NCBI GenBank assembly: GCA_015179025.1
Contig: WHUX01000173.1
Coordinates: 48,700-112,699 of the forward strand
Length of the DNA stretch: 64,000 nt
Direction of reading: 5' to 3'
Origin: Terfezia claveryi
Lineage: Eukaryota; Ascomycota; Pezizomycetes; Pezizales; Pezizaceae
Shown: piece after piece, positions 46,432-59,521 of the stretch
Numbering within the stretch: the stretch's first letter is position 1
Layout of the letters: each line of letters opens with the position of its first letter
The notes under the pieces: model-generated
Seen by the model: the letters and a program-made list of their open reading frames with translations, nothing else
Database searches by the model: none
Told to the model about the DNA's origin: nothing
Translations under genes and position numbers: made by a program

Positions 46432-47003
46432 CATTACAATAGTGTGCTTAGTTATCCTTACTATCACCTATGATCACAGGTGATGGGTTATTACCATTAT
46501 TGTCTTTGTCATTACTGATGATTGCAGTTAATAAGTCATCATTATTATTGCTCTCGGCATCACCTATGATGCAGGTGATGAGTTATTGTTATCATTACCT
46601 TACTTGGCTTCCGGGATAGGGATCTTGGGAAGCTTATTTCCTCCTTGCCTTGATAGAGTTATATATATATAGATCCTGTCCCTCATACTGTCGTTAGATC
46701 CCCATCTAACGTCTTGTATATCCAATACAGGATCTTGCCTCTCCCAGTACTTGTACACCTCCCTTGTGCACCCCCTTGTCTCATGATAAGCTCTACAGCA
46801 CAGCTGCCTCCCTTTGATACATGTGGCAACTGCCTCCGTATGTCTCATACCCCTTGCCCTCTGCCTCTCTTACCTCCTGCTCTTGCCCCTAATTCTAGCC
46901 TTCCCTTGGTTACACACGTAGTATTCCTATATGTATCTTACTCTAGTCTTGCCCTTACTCCAGCATACCCCTTGGTCGCCTTGTCCCTAGAGCTGTCGTT
47001 ACA
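46432..47003 (+). repeat. 5' LTR of A4 (572 bp)
   Basis: Decayed start CATTACAATAG to end GTTACA. Three CACCTATGATCACAGGTGA-like units and TATATATATAG near 46660. Confidence 0.9.
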
Positions 47004-47039
47004 CTATGTTGGATCCGTTAAACCAACTGGTACATAGTC

Positions 47040-48240
47040 ATATTAGAAGCAGCTATCCTACTACCTACTGTCAGGTTCCAGACCTACAGAAGCTCCCCTA
47101 TACCCTTAGGCCCAAATGAATTGAATGCCTATCATCAAGAGGTAATCAACATCTTCGAGGCCGTGGATGCTATCAGAGCCGAACTTGGCAATAGCTTGGC
47201 CGTGGCTAAATGAAAACTGAGATCCGCCGATGAAAAAATCACTGTTTTCTAAAACAACTATGAAAATGCTACCATCACTCTAGCTAATGAGCGAACCATA
47301 ATCCAGACCCTTAACTGTGCTATGGCCACTATGTTAGCAACCTCACCCTCTACACCGACTGCTAAAATTGAAAGTATTTCAACCCCCCCCAAATTCAATA
47401 GGGATAAGGCTTGCCTCCGAGCCTAGAAATACTCGGTAAACCTCAAACTCAATGAGGACTCAGCTAGATTCCATTCCAAGCAACACTAATTGGCTTATGT
47501 CTTTGCCCTGCTGGAGAGTGAGGCAGTAGATCAAATCCAGCCATATGTCCTTAAGACTGGGATTAAGCTAGATAGCATCTTGACACTCTTCACTATTCTA
47601 GACAGGGCTTTTGGGGACCTTAATGCTATGGACATGGCTAGCCGAGCCCTTCAAGCCCTAAAACAATGTAATTCGGATCTGTCCATATATATGGCAGAGT
47701 TCTACAGGCTGGCAGCAGAAGTATTGTAGAATAACCAGTCAAAGCTCGAGCAGTTCTAGGAGAGACTGAATGATAAGCTTCAACAAGCCATAGTCACCCT
47801 CCTAGAGACAAAGAGTCTTGACGAATTAATTGACTGGGTATTCAGGGTGGAACAACGGATAGCTAGGTTAAGACACCGCCTTACCTTCTACCCTACTACC
47901 TACTTACCTCAGCAACTACTGTAACAGTACTAGCAATAGCAACCGACCCCCAAGCCTACTCAAGTTCTGGTCTCGGCTAACAAACCTACGCACCCATTAT
48001 TGGTTGTAGGAGAGACCACCCCTATGGATCTCTGGTCTCGGAGACCCCACCTCACTCAGGAGGAAAAGGACTACTGCTGCACTAATAGTTTGTGCATTGC
48101 GTGCAGAAAGGGGGACCACTTTATTGCAGCATGTCCCCTCCATAAGAACCACTCCCTGGCTGCCCATGTCATATCCTAATTATGGAATGAAGAGGTTGAA
48201 GAGTCAGGAAAAGGAGAGTCCCTTGCCTAGTTACTGATAC
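47040..48240 (+). pseudogene. A4 gag
   Basis: The start codon is unclear: the region matching the A5 ATG has none. Frame with LGPNELNAYHQEVINIFEAV (about 47105), PPKFNRDKACLRA, DQIQPYVLKTGIKLDSILTL (about 47536) and a knuckle at about 48100 (LCIACRKGDHFIAACP). AGGAAAA (48206-48212) stands at the slippery position in the gag frame, with the hairpin after it. Confidence 0.82.
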
Positions 48241-48251
48241 TAGCAAGGGAC
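48206..48251 (+). promoter_or_regulatory. Frameshift signal of A4
   Basis: AGGAAAA (first G now A), a 5-nt spacer, GTCCCTTG 48218-48225 pairing with CAAGGGAC 48244-48251. Gag is in frame 0 and pol in frame 2, a -1 shift as in A1. Confidence 0.7.
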
Positions 48252-48252
48252 C

Positions 48253-51200
48253 TGCTCCAGGTTATTTATCTTTGTCTGTATTTTCATTGCCTATATTTAC
48301 GTCTATTGATGAGTCTTGCCTATTTGGCAAGTACTTTGTTGTACCTATAACTGTCAAGTTCAATAATAAAATAGTAGTTACATCAGCTTTCATAGATTGT
48401 GGTGCTTTAGGAATAGCATTCATTGACCAGACCTTTGTCAGTAAAAACTCTATACCAACCTCTAAGCTAAAGACCTGCCACCTTCTTGATGTTATTGACA
48501 GCCACCTTATCTCTTCTGGGGTGATTACCAACCTCGCATACTTGCCCAGCACTATAGGTGATCACTCAGAAGATCTTCCAATATTTATAACTAAGCTAAA
48601 GTATCCAATTGTCTTTAGGATTTCCTGGCTTAGAATGTACGATGTATTAGTCAGCTTCGGCTCTTACATCTTGCGATTCAACAGCCCTTATTGCAAAAAA
48701 ACACTTTGGCGATCCAAAAACTACTGTCACTGGGCTGTGCACATTGCCACCCCCAATAATCTACCTGACTCAGGTGGTACTCCCGCCTGCACATATCAAT
48801 GCCACCATTCCCCCAGTTTCTCCAATATCCCTTATCCCTACAAAACTTTGGAATATTAACTTTATTGGAGCAGAGGCCTTCGCTTATATTACTAAGAGGC
48901 ATAAGCTTGAGGTGTATACCCTCTCAATTTATGAGATCAATCTGGAAATTAATAAGACTAGGTCTAAGAAGGAGTAGAAATCCTTAGTTCTAGATGAGTA
49001 CTATGAGTTTATTGATTTGTTCTCAGAGAAGGCCGTGGAAAAGCTTGCCCCCCATTGACCATACAACTACACAATTCCGCTGATTGAAGGAAAAACTCTC
49101 CCTTATGGCCTCCTCTATAGAATATCCTGAGGGGAATTGGAGGCCATGAAGAAGTACCTCGAGGAGAACTAAAATAAGAGCTTCATTCGGTATAGCTCTT
49201 CTCCAGCAGGCGATCCTGTACTATTCAGAAAGAAATCGGATGGCTCTCTTCAGTTGTGTATTGATTATTATAGCTTGAACGAAATAATGCTCAAAAACAG
49301 GTACCCCTTGCCTCTAATTTAGGAGATATTAGCCAGGCTTTTTAAGGCAAAATGGTTCACTAAATTGGACTTGAGAGGGATATACAACCTGGTACAGATC
49401 GCTGAGGGGGAGGAGTGGAAAACTGCCATCCAGACATGTTATAGCCACTTTGAGTATAACATTATACCCTTTGGCTTAACTAATACCCTGACCTCTTTCC
49501 AACACTTTATTAATGACACTCTGTGAGACTTCCTAGATATGTTCTACACAGCTTACTTTAATGATATCTTGATCTCTTCAGATACTCTAGCAGAGTACAA
49601 AATCTATGTCAGGCAAGTCTTGGAGAACCTGGAGCAGGCTGGGCTGTACCTCAAGCCTAAAAAATATAAATTGCATGTCCAAGAAATGAAGTACCTGAGC
49701 TTGATCATAACAATAGAAAGTATTAGGATGGACCTTGCCAAAGTTGCTGCAAGCCAAGAGTGGGAATCCCTAGCTAATCTAAAGGATATACAAGCCTTCC
49801 TAGGATTTGCCAACTTCTACCACTACTTTATTCTAGGATACTTAAGGATTACAGCACCCTTGATGGCCCTGACGAAATTGAAGGTAGAAGCTGGCTCACA
49901 ACTGATAAAAAGGGCCTTCCACTACAATCCAGAAGCGCAATCCGCCTTCCAGAACCTCAAGGAAGTTTTCTGCTCAGTATCGATCTTGACCTATTTCAAC
50001 CCTGAACAGGAGTATATCATTGAAACCGATGCCTCCGAATATATCTCTGCAGGAATCCTGTCCCAGAACAATGATAACGGTATCCTCCACCCAGTAGTAT
50101 ACTTCTTAAAAAAGCACTTCTTGGTGGAGTATAATTATGAAATCTATAATAAGGAGTTAATGGCCATTGTGCAAGCATTCGAGGAGTGGAGGCCATACCT
50201 GGAGTCAGCTAATGAGATTATCGAGGTACTATCCAATCATAACAATCTTAAGTACTTCACTACTACTAAGCTACTAAACTAATAGCAGGCTAAGTGGTCA
50301 GAGTTCTTATCTCAATTCAACTTTAAGATCAAGTATCAGCCTAGAAAAGCTGGGAGTAAGCTGGATGCACTAACTAGGAGATTAGGAGATCTCCCTAAAG
50401 GGGGAGATGAAAGGCCGAAGTATCAAAATCAGGTGGTACTGAAACTTGAAAATCTCGACCTGGTAGCCAATAGCTATGCTGATGTTAATACTGATACTAA
50501 AGCTGAAGTGAACTCCAGAAAAGATCTCCTTCTGCACATATGACAGGCATATGCAGAGGATGACCTGGTTAAGGATATAATCGCAGCTGTAGAGTTTGGA
50601 TAGGGCCATCACACCAAGATTTTCCTAGCCGAGTGCACCACTTAGAAGGGCCTCCTATACTACCTAGATTGGCTCTATATACCTGAAGGGGAGCTGTGGA
50701 TACAGCTGATTAGGAAACATCATGATACTCTGGCTACGAGTCATCTTGGAGTAGCTAAAACATTAGAGCAGCTAGCTAGGCAATATATATGGATTAACTA
50801 ATAGAGGGAAGTAAAGCAGTACATACAGAACTACTATGTTTGCAAGCATACTAAGCCTACCTGTCATACTCCTCATAGGACCCTGAAGCCCTTAAAGATC
50901 CCAGACCAACCTTGGCAACACCTAACCATAGACTTTGTGACTGGGTTGCCAGACGATTCAGGGTTTAATACTATTTTTATAGTAGTAGACCGATTGACCA
51001 AAATATAGCATGTTATACCTTGCTATGATACCTGTTTGGCCCGGGACCTCACTGTCCTCTACTTCAACCATGTATTCCACTATTATGGTCTCCCTAAGTC
51101 AGTTGTCTCATACCGCAGCCACTAATTTATCTCAGACTTCTAGAAGGTATTCTGTGAGCTTCTGGGAATCAATATACACTTCCCCATGGCGTATCACTAC

Positions 51201-51986
51201 TAAACAGATAGTCAGTCTGAGCAATTGAATACAATCATGGAGCAGTACTTAAGAGCATATGTCAATTACCAGCAAAACAACTAGGTTTTGCTCCTAGCAA
51301 CCTGTAAGTTTGCTGCTAACAACTATATCTCAGAGACTCTAAAAACCTCTCTGTTCCTGGCTAATTATAGCTGGCACCCTCATTTCGTGGACTCCCTAGC
51401 ACCTCTACATAAGGCTAGGGAGAACACTCCAGCTAAGGAGTTCACTAAGAAGATTGCTAAGTTACACTCTACCTAAAGAGCTGAACTAGTATATGCTCAA
51501 GCCAGGCAAGCAGAGTATGCTAATGGATTACAATTGCCAGCCCACAGATATCAGCCAAGAGATAAGGTGTAGCTCTCTAGCAGGCACTTCTGAATGGAAC
51601 AGCCATCTTACAAGCTCGACTACAAGTTGTTGGGTCCATTCGAGGTAGTGGCTGCTGTAGGCACTCATGCCTATTGATTAAGGTTCTCTAAGGACATCAA
51701 ACACCAGACTGTTGTCTATGTCTCAGAGATCGAGCCAGCTGTAGACAATTCTCTTCCTAGGCAAAAGCACTTTTTACCCTCATCCATAGTAATCACAAGT
51801 GAAGAGGAGTAGGAAGTTTAGGAGGTACTGGACTCCAGAAAGTACTATTGGCGAGTTCAGTACAAGGTCAAATGGTTAGGGGACGAGGAGACTACCTAGC
51901 AACCTGTGAAAGACTTGGAAAATATACAGAACTTGGTTACCCTGTTCCACCAACGATACTCGAGGAAGCTTTGCCCCGTTGAATAA
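48253..51986 (+). pseudogene. A4 pol
   Basis: Protease with FIDCGALG (about 48390). A frame change near 48700-48740. RT with [22 protein letters not shown] and YFND in place of YLDD (about 49551), which kills the catalytic Asp. RNase H: ETDASEYISAGILSQNN (about 50020), with a clean 247-codon frame 49539-50282. Integrase and chromodomain follow (50700-51960) with stops and frame changes. TAA 51984 replaces the family TGA. Confidence 0.87.
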
Positions 51987-52126
51987 TATTAGACCCTTTG
52001 TGTTCTTGTTGTTGTTTGGAGTTGGAGTTCTTGTTTTTACCCTTGTTGTTGTTTTCTTTGTTAATTTTGCTGGTTATTATACCCAGGCCTCCTAGTCACT
52101 AGAGCTTCAGCCTAAAGAAAGGATAG

Positions 52127-52698
52127 TGTCACAACTATGTGCTTAGTTGTCCTCACTATCACCTGTGATTAAAAGTGATAGGTTATTACTATTGTTGTCT
52201 TTGTTATCAACTGTGATCACAGGTGATGGGTTATCATTATTGTTGCGCTCGGCATTACCTACGACACAGGTGATAGGTTATTGTTATCATTACTTTGCTT
52301 AGCTTCTGAGCTAGAGATCTTGGGAAGATTATTTCCCCCTTGCCCTAACAGAGTTATGTATATATAGATCCTGTCCCTTATACTATTGTTGAATCCCCAT
52401 CTAATATCTTTTATATCTAATATAGGATCTTGCCTCTCCCAGTGCTTGTGCATCTTCCTTGTGCACCCCCTTGTCTCGTGAACAGCTCTGCAGCAGAGCT
52501 GCCTCCCTCCGACATACGCGGCAACTGCCTCTACATATCTCGTGCCCCTTACCCTCTGCCTCTTATGCCTCTTGCCCTTGTACCCCATCCCAGCCTTCCC
52601 TTGGTTACATACATAGTGTTCCTACATATGTCTTACTCTAGTCCTATCCTTGCCATAGCATACCCCTTGGCCGCCTTGTCCCTAGAGCCATCATTATA
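52127..52698 (+). repeat. 3' LTR of A4 (572 bp)
   Basis: TGTCACAACT...CATTATA after polypurine AAAGAAAGGATAG (52114-52126). Same length as the 5' LTR, with the same inner repeats and scattered transitions. Confidence 0.92.
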
Positions 52699-53152
52699 AA
52701 GCTGAAGGGAGCTAGGCTATATCTAAACCTAGAAAAGTATAAGTTCCATATACAAAAGGTCAAGTATCTGTGGCTAATTATCACTATAGAGGGTATCTTA
52801 ATAGACTTTGTAAAGGTTGAAGTAATCCTTGAATGGGAAACCCCTACTAATCTCAAGGATGTTTAGGCCTTCCTGAGTTTTACTAACTTCTATCACTAGT
52901 TCCCTCTAGGATATTTGAAGATTATAGTATCACTCGCAATATTAACTAAGACCAAGTGCATGGAAAGAGGCCAATGCTTCTAGTGGACTCTAGAAGCCCA
53001 GTCTACTTTTAAGACGCTCAAGGAAGCCTTCTGCTCAGTTCCAATACTAGCCTAGTTTAACTCTGACAGTAAGTATATTGTAGAAATGGATGCTTCTGAC
53101 TATGTTTCTACTGGAATCATGTCCTAGTATATTAATCATATTCTCTACCCAG
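52699..53152 (+). pseudogene. A3 pol, part 2: RT C-terminus and RNase H start
   Basis: Continues LEKL with KGARLYLNLEKYKFHIQKVK, LIITIEGILIDFVKVE, FLSFTNFYH and DASDYVSTGIM, up to LYP where A5 is inserted after CCCAG. Stops are TAG/TAA-type. Confidence 0.88.
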
Positions 53153-53716
53153 TGTAATGACAGCTCTGGAGACAAGGCGACCAAGGGGTACGCCGGGGCA
53201 AAGTCAAGGCTAGTGTAACACTCACATAGGAACACTAGGTGTGTGACTATGGGAAAAGGCTAGGACGGGGGCAAGGGCGAGGGCCAGAGAGGTAGAGGGC
53301 AAGGAGATATGCGGAAGCAGTTGCTGTGTGTGTCGGAGGGAGGCAGCTGTGCTGCAGAGCTGTTTACGAGACAAGGGGGTACACAAGGGAGATGCACAAG
53401 TGCTGGGAGAGACAAGGTCCTGTATTGGGGATACAAGATGTTAGATAGGGACCCAACGACAATACAAGGGACAGGGGCTATATCTACATAATTCCAGGCC
53501 AGGGCAACAGAAGGAATAACCTTTCCAAGATCCCTTATCTCGGAAGCTAAGCAAGGTAATAATAACCTATTACCTGTATCGTAGGTAATGCTAAGGGCAA
53601 CAATAAGAATAACCCATCAATGACATCCAAATAAGCCTATTTGAGTGTTAAAACAGCACAATACCCAAACAAGCCTGTTCGAGTATCAACTCAAGACTAA
53701 GAACATGGTTGTAATA
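53153..53716 (-). repeat. 3' LTR of A5
   Basis: TGTAATGACAGCTCTGG to GGTTGTAATA next to the complement of the polypurine tract (CTATTCCCTCTTTAG). Confidence 0.9.
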
Positions 53717-53898
53717 CTATTCCCTCTTTAGACTGGAGCTCCAGCAACTAGGAGGCCTGGGCATGATAACCGGCAAAATCAACACGGGAAACAACAACAA
53801 CAAAGGTAAGGATAAGAACCCCAACTCCGAACAATAAGAAGAACGAGAAGAACGAGGGTCGGACAGGCCCTATCGTATGACTCTCAAAGGGCCCAACA

Positions 53899-56800
53899 TC
53901 ATTCCATGGGATGAGGCTTCCTTGGGTATTGCTGGTGGAATAGGGCGACCAAATCCTGCGCATTCTCCAAGTCCTTTGCAGGTTGCCAAGTAGCCTTCTC
54001 GTCCCCTAACTATTTGACCTTATGCTGAACTCACCTATAGTGCTTGCTAGAGTCTAGCACTTCCTCCACCTCCCATTCCTCCTCACCTTCGATAACTACA
54101 GGAAGAGGTAGGGGGTGTTTCTGGCCTAGCAGGGGGTCGTTAGTGGCAGGCTCGATCTCTGTAACATAGACCACTGGTTGTCATTTGATATCCTTGTAGA
54201 ATTTCAATCGGTAGGCATGAGTGCCCATAGCGGCCAACACCTCGAATGGACCCAGGAACTTGTGGTCGAGCTTGCGAGATGGCCGTTCTGTCCAGAAGTG
54301 CTGGCTGGAGAGCCACACCTTGTCCCCTGGTTGATATCTGGGGGCTGGCAACTGTGATCTATTGGCATACTCGGCTTGCCTGGCTTATATATATCCTGGC
54401 TCAGCTTTCAGGGTAGAGTGGAGCTCAGGAATCCCAGCTATGAACTCCTTGGCCAGGGCATCTTTTTTGGCTTTTTACAGAGGCGCCAGGGCATCCATGA
54501 ACTGGGGGTGCCAACCATAGTTAGCTAGGAAAGGCGAGGTTTTGGAAAATTCCAAGAACTGGTAGTTCGTAGAGAATTAGCAGGTGGCCAGCAATGAAAC
54601 CCAGTTATCTTACTAGTAGTCAACAAAGGCTCGCAGATATTGCTCTATAATGGTATTTATCCTCTCCGATTGGCCATCCATCTGGGGGTAGTATGCGGTT
54701 GACAAACGCACTTTGATCCCCAAAAGCTCACAGATGGCTTGCCAGAACTCTGAGGTGAACTGAGGGCCACGGTTGGATATGATGGATTCGGGAAGGCCGT
54801 GGTACTGGAATACATTATTGAGGTAGAGATTGGCTAACTCTGGAGTGGAGCAGGTGTCCCGGTAAGGTATAATATGCCTCATTTTTGTCAACCGATCTAC
54901 CACCATCAAGATGGCATTAAACCCTGAATCTTCTAGCAACCCGGTCATGAAGTCCATAGTCAGGTGCAGCCATGGCCGATTAGGGATATCCAGAGATTTC
55001 AGGGTCCTATACGGAGTGTGGCAGACAGGCTTAGCACACTTGCAAACATAGTAGTTCTATACGTACCGCTCTACATCCTTCTGTTGGTCAATCCATGTGT
55101 ATTTCCTGGCCAAAAGCTCTAACGTTTTGGCCACTCCAGAGTGACCTGCAACCAGGCTGTCATGGTGTTCTTTGATCAATCGAAGGCACAGCTCTCCTTC
55201 TGGTACATATAGCCATTTGAGGTGGTAGAAGAGGCCTTCCTTGACAGTACACTTGGCTAGAGAGATCTTGAGGTGGCGGCGCTGGCCAGAATCCACTGTA
55301 GTGATAATTTTCTTGGCCAGGGGGTCATCCTTATATGCCTGTCTTACTAGTTGTCGGAGGTTAGCCTCAGCCTCAGCTTCCCCATCGGTCTCAGCCTCAG
55401 CTTCAGCTTCTACATTAGCCTCAGCCTCAGCTTCCATATCAGCCTCAGCCTCAGCTTCAGCAAGGACATTGGCTGCCAGGTCAAGGTTTTTGGGCTTCAA
55501 TACTACCTGATTTTGGTATTTTAGCCTTTTATCCCCCCCTTTAGGGAGATCTGCTAATCTCCAGGTTAATGTATCGGGCTTGCCCCCAGCCTTTTCTAGC
55601 CGGTATCTGATCTTGAAGTTGAACTGAGATAAGAACTCTAACCACCTAGCTTGCCTTCGGTTAAGCAGCTTGGTGGTTGTAAAATACTCAAGGTTTTTGT
55701 GGTCAGATAATACCTCGATGATCCTTTTGGCTAACTCCAGATGTGGCCTCCATTCTTGGAACGCTTGCATGATGGCTATCAGCTCTTTGTCATAGATCTT
55801 GTAGTTGTACTCAGCTGGTGAGTATTTTTTCGAGAAGTAAGCTATGGGATAGAGGATCCCATTAAAATACTGAGACAAGATCTCCATGAAGACATAGTCG
55901 GAGGCGTCAGTTTCCACTATACATTCACTATCTAGGTCAATGTGGGCTAGGATTAGTACTGAGCAGAAGGCTTCCTTAAGGTTCTGGAAGGTAAATTGGG
56001 CTTTTGGACTCTAGTGGAATCACCGGTCCTTTTTGGCCAGGGCTGTGAGGGAGGCCACGATCTTGGAATACCCTAGAATGAACCGTTGGTAAAAGTTGGC
56101 AAATCTCAGGAAGGCCTGAATATCCCTGAGATTTGCTGAGACTTCTCACTCCTGAATGGCGGTAACCTTGGCGGGGTCTATTCTAATACCTTCCGTGGTG
56201 ATGATCAACCCCAGATACTTAACCTCCTGCACATAGAACTCACACTTTTCCGACTTCAGATATAACCCAGCTCCCGCCAGCTTCTTCAGCACTTGTCGGA
56301 TATGGATCTTGTATTCCGCTAGGGTATCCAAGTTGATCAGGATATTGTCCAGGTAGGTGGTGCAGTAATACATCCAGAAAGTCCTGCAGAGTGTCATTGA
56401 TAAAGTGCTAAAAAGGGGTGAGGGCATTGGTTAGGCTGAAAGGTATCACGTTATACTCAAAATGGCCATATTGTATCCGGAAGGTAGTTTTCTACTCCTT
56501 CCCTTCAGCAATTCGCACCAAGTTGTATGCCTCTCTCAGATCCAATTTAGTGAACCATTTTGCCTTGGAAAGTCTAGCTAATGTCTCCTGGATCAGGGGC
56601 AAGAGGTATCTGTTCTTAACCGTTATCTTGTTCAGGCCACGATAATCAACACACAACTAAAGAGAGCTATCCAACTTCTTCACAAACAGTACAGGGGCAC
56701 CCGCTGGGGAGGTACTATGGTAAATGAAGCTCTTGTTGAGGTTTTCTTCCAGATACTTTTTCAGAGCTTCCAGTTCCACTCGGGACATTTTATAGAGAGG

Positions 56801-57750
56801 TCCATAAGGGGGGGTCTTTCCTTCTACCAATGGGATTGTGTGCTCGTATAGTTGATGAGGGGCAAGCTTTTCTGCTGCTTTTTCTAAGAACAGGTCAATG
56901 AATTCATGGTATTCCTCCGGAACTATGAATTTCCACTCCTCCTTGGATTTCATCTTGTTAATTTCTAGGTTCACTTCATGTATGGAGAGAGCATATGCCT
57001 TTAGCTTGTGCCTCCTAGTAAGGTAAGCGAAAGCCCCTGCCCCAATAAAGCTAACATTTAGGGGTTTTGGGGTCGCTAGGGAGACAGAGGGGACAGGGGA
57101 AACAGGGGGAACATGGGAAACAGGGGGAACAGGGGGAACAGGAGTAACCAGAGAGTAGGCAGTATTGATATGCACGGGCTGGTGTACTACCTGGGCTGGG
57201 TGGATTATTGGGGGTGGTAATATGTATAGCCCAGTGACAGTGATTTTTGGACCTCCACAGTTATTTCTATAATAATGGCTATTGAATTGCAAGGTGTACG
57301 AGCCGAAGCTGACTAACATATCCTACATTCTGAGCCAGGGGATCCTAAGTACAATTGAATATTTTAGTTTGGTCAAAAACCATTAGGAGGTCCTCCAAAT
57401 GGTCTCTAATGGCATTGGGCAGACACGCAAGATCAGTAATAGCCCCAGAAGAGATAGGGCAGCCATCAATGACATCAAGAAGGCGGGGGGTCTTTAACTT
57501 TGAGGTTGGTATGGAATTTTTACTGATGAAGGCCTGATCAATGAATACAATTCCCGAAGCACCACAATGGATAAGAGCTGATATTACCACTGTTTTACCA
57601 TTAAATTTAACAGTTATTGGTACTACAAAATGCTCGCTAAACAAGCGAAATTCATCAACAGATATAGGTGCAGGCAAGGAAAATGCAGACAAAGATAAGT
57701 GGCCCTGGGCAAGTCCCTTACTAGTGTCAGTAACTAGGCAAGGGACAGGG
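53899..57750 (-). pseudogene. A5 pol: protease, RT, RNase H, integrase, chromodomain
   Basis: Protease: ALIHCGASGIVFIDQ (about 57575). [33 protein letters not shown] and YLDNILINLDTL (D-to-N). RNase H to integrase: an open stretch of 286 codons (55917-55057) with METDASDY and YDKELIAIMQAF, then an unusually long Ala/Glu repeat linker and the zinc finger. Integrase core: MDFMTGLLEDSGFNAILMV (54957) with ISNRGPQF, so the second catalytic Asp is Asn; QSERINTIIEQYL keeps the Glu. Chromodomain: EEEWEVEEVLDSSKHYR (about 54095). Ends at TGA 53901-53899. Two indels (near 57330 and 56500) shift the frame. Confidence 0.9.
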
Positions 57751-57758
57751 CTTTTCCC
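57713..57758 (-). promoter_or_regulatory. Frameshift signal of A5
   Basis: Intact GGGAAAA on the minus strand (57758-57752), in the gag frame that starts at 58915. The hairpin GTCCCTTG/TAAGGGAC (57746-57739 and 57720-57713) has one C-to-T that leaves a G-U pair. Confidence 0.8.
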
Positions 57759-58915
57759 GACTCATCAACCTCCTCAATCCTAGATTCGGAGATAGCATGT
57801 GCGGCCATTGAGTGGTTTTTGTGGAGGGGACATGCTACGATAAAATGGTCCCCTTTTCCATATACTCTACATAGCCCATTCATTTGGCAGCGATCTCTCT
57901 CCTCCTAGGTTAACCGTAGCATACCTGCAGATAGGTCCATAGGCGCAGCACCACCTGCCAAGAGAGAGGGGTATGCAGGTTTGTTGGCCGAGGCTAGAAC
58001 TTGGGCAGGCTTGCGGGTCGGTTGCTATTATTAGTATTGCTGTGGTTGCTAAGGTGAGCAGGTGGTAAGGTGGAAGGTAAGGCAGTATCTTAACTTAGCT
58101 ATCTGTTGTTCTACCCTAGATGCCTGGTCAATTAATTCGTCAAGACTCTTGGTCTCTAGGAGGGTGACCATGGCTTGTTGAAGGTCATCATTTAGTCACT
58201 TCTAGAACTACTCAAGCTTTGACTGGTCATTCTACAATACTTCTGCTGCCAGCCTGGACAACTCTGCTACATATGTGGACAGATCCGAATTACGTTGTTT
58301 TAGGGCTCGGAGGGCTCGGCTAGCCATGCCCATGGCATCGGGGTCCCTAAAAGCCCTGTCTAGAATAGCGAAGAGTGTCGGGATACCGTCCAGCTTAATC
58401 CCAGTGTCAAGGACATATGGCTGGATTTGATCTACTACCTTACTCTTCAGTAGGGCAAAGACGTAAGCCAATCAGTATTGCTAGGATAGGAATCTGGCTG
58501 AGTTCCCATTGAGTTTGAGGTTTACCGAGTTCTTCTAGGCTCGTAGGTGAGCCCTATCCTCATTGAATTTGAGGGGGGTTGGAATACTTTCAGTTTTGGC
58601 AGTTTGTGCAGAGGGTGGGGTTACCGACATAGTGGCCATAGTGCGGTTGAGGGTCTGGATCGTGGTTCGCTCGTTGGCCAGAGTGATGGTAGCATTGTCA
58701 AGGTTGTTTTAGAGTACTGTGATTTCTTTATTGGCAGATCTCAGTTTCCATTCAGCCATGGCCAAGCTATTGCCGAGTTCGTCCCCGATGCCATCCATGG
58801 CCTCAAAGATGTTGATGATCTCTCGACAAGAGGCATTCAATTCGTTTGGGTCTGAGGGTATAAGGGAGTTCCTCCAAGTTTGAAACCTGACAGTGGGTAG
58901 AGGGGTTCCAAACAT
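57735..58915 (-). pseudogene. A5 gag
   Basis: ATG 58915 (MFGTPLPTVRFQTWRNSLIP) keeps one frame to the slippery site, about 390 codons, broken by about ten stops. Capsid part: DQIQPYVLDTGIKLDGIPTL (about 58430). The knuckle reads C-x2-Y-x4-H-x4-C, one Cys lost to Tyr. MDLSAGMLRLT lies just before it. Confidence 0.85.
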
Positions 58916-58951
58916 GAGAGTGTACCAGTTGGTTGAGAAGATCCAACGTAG

Positions 58952-59521
58952 TGTAACGATGGCTCTGGGGATAAGGCAATCAAGGGGTATGCCGGGGCAA
59001 GGGTAAGGCTAGAGTGATACTCACGTAGGAATGCTACGTGTATGACTAGGGGAAAAGGCTAAGATGGGGGCAAGGGCGAGGGCGAAAGAGGCAGTTGGCA
59101 AGGGACACAAGACATGTAGAGGCAGTTGCCGTCTGTGTTGGAGGGAGGCAGCTGTGCTGCAAAGCTGTTCATAAGACAAGGGGGTGCACAAGGGAGGTGC
59201 ACAAGCACTGGGAGAGGCAAGGTCCTGTATTAGGTATACAAGATATTGGATAGGGATCCAATGACAGTACGAGGGACAAGGGCTATATATACATAATTCT
59301 GGGCCAGGGCAATGGAAGGAATAAGCTTCCCAAGATCCTCTATCTCGGAAGCCAAATAAGGTAATGATAACCCATCACCTGCATCGTAGGTGATGCTAAG
59401 GGCAATAATAATAATAACCTATCAATAATACCCAAACAACCCTATTCGAGTGTCAAAACAGCACAACACCCGAACAAGCCTGTTCGGGTGTCAAATCAAG
59501 ACTAAGAACATAGTTGTGACA
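58952..59521 (-). repeat. 5' LTR of A5 (570 bp)
   Basis: TGTAACGATGGCTCTGG (58952) to TTGTGACA. Near 59465-59493 it carries the CACCCGAACA/TGTTCGGGTG palindrome in perfect form. Confidence 0.92.

Larger units (their letters stand above)
46432..52698 (+). mobile_element. Ty3/Gypsy chromovirus A4, complete, nested in A3
   Basis: Two LTRs of equal length (572 bp) and a 5-bp target duplication AAGCT (46427-46431 and 52699-52703), inserted into the A3 reverse transcriptase. The internal region holds gag, frameshift hairpin, pol, chromodomain and polypurine tract. Confidence 0.93.
53153..59521 (-). mobile_element. Ty3/Gypsy chromovirus A5, complete, nested in A3
   Basis: LTRs of 564 and 570 bp; target duplication CCCAG (53148-53152) and CTCAG (59522-59526), one C-to-T apart. 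Reads leftwards: LTR, gag, frameshift signal, pol, LTR. Least decayed A copy after A1 and the best reference for native codons. Confidence 0.93.
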
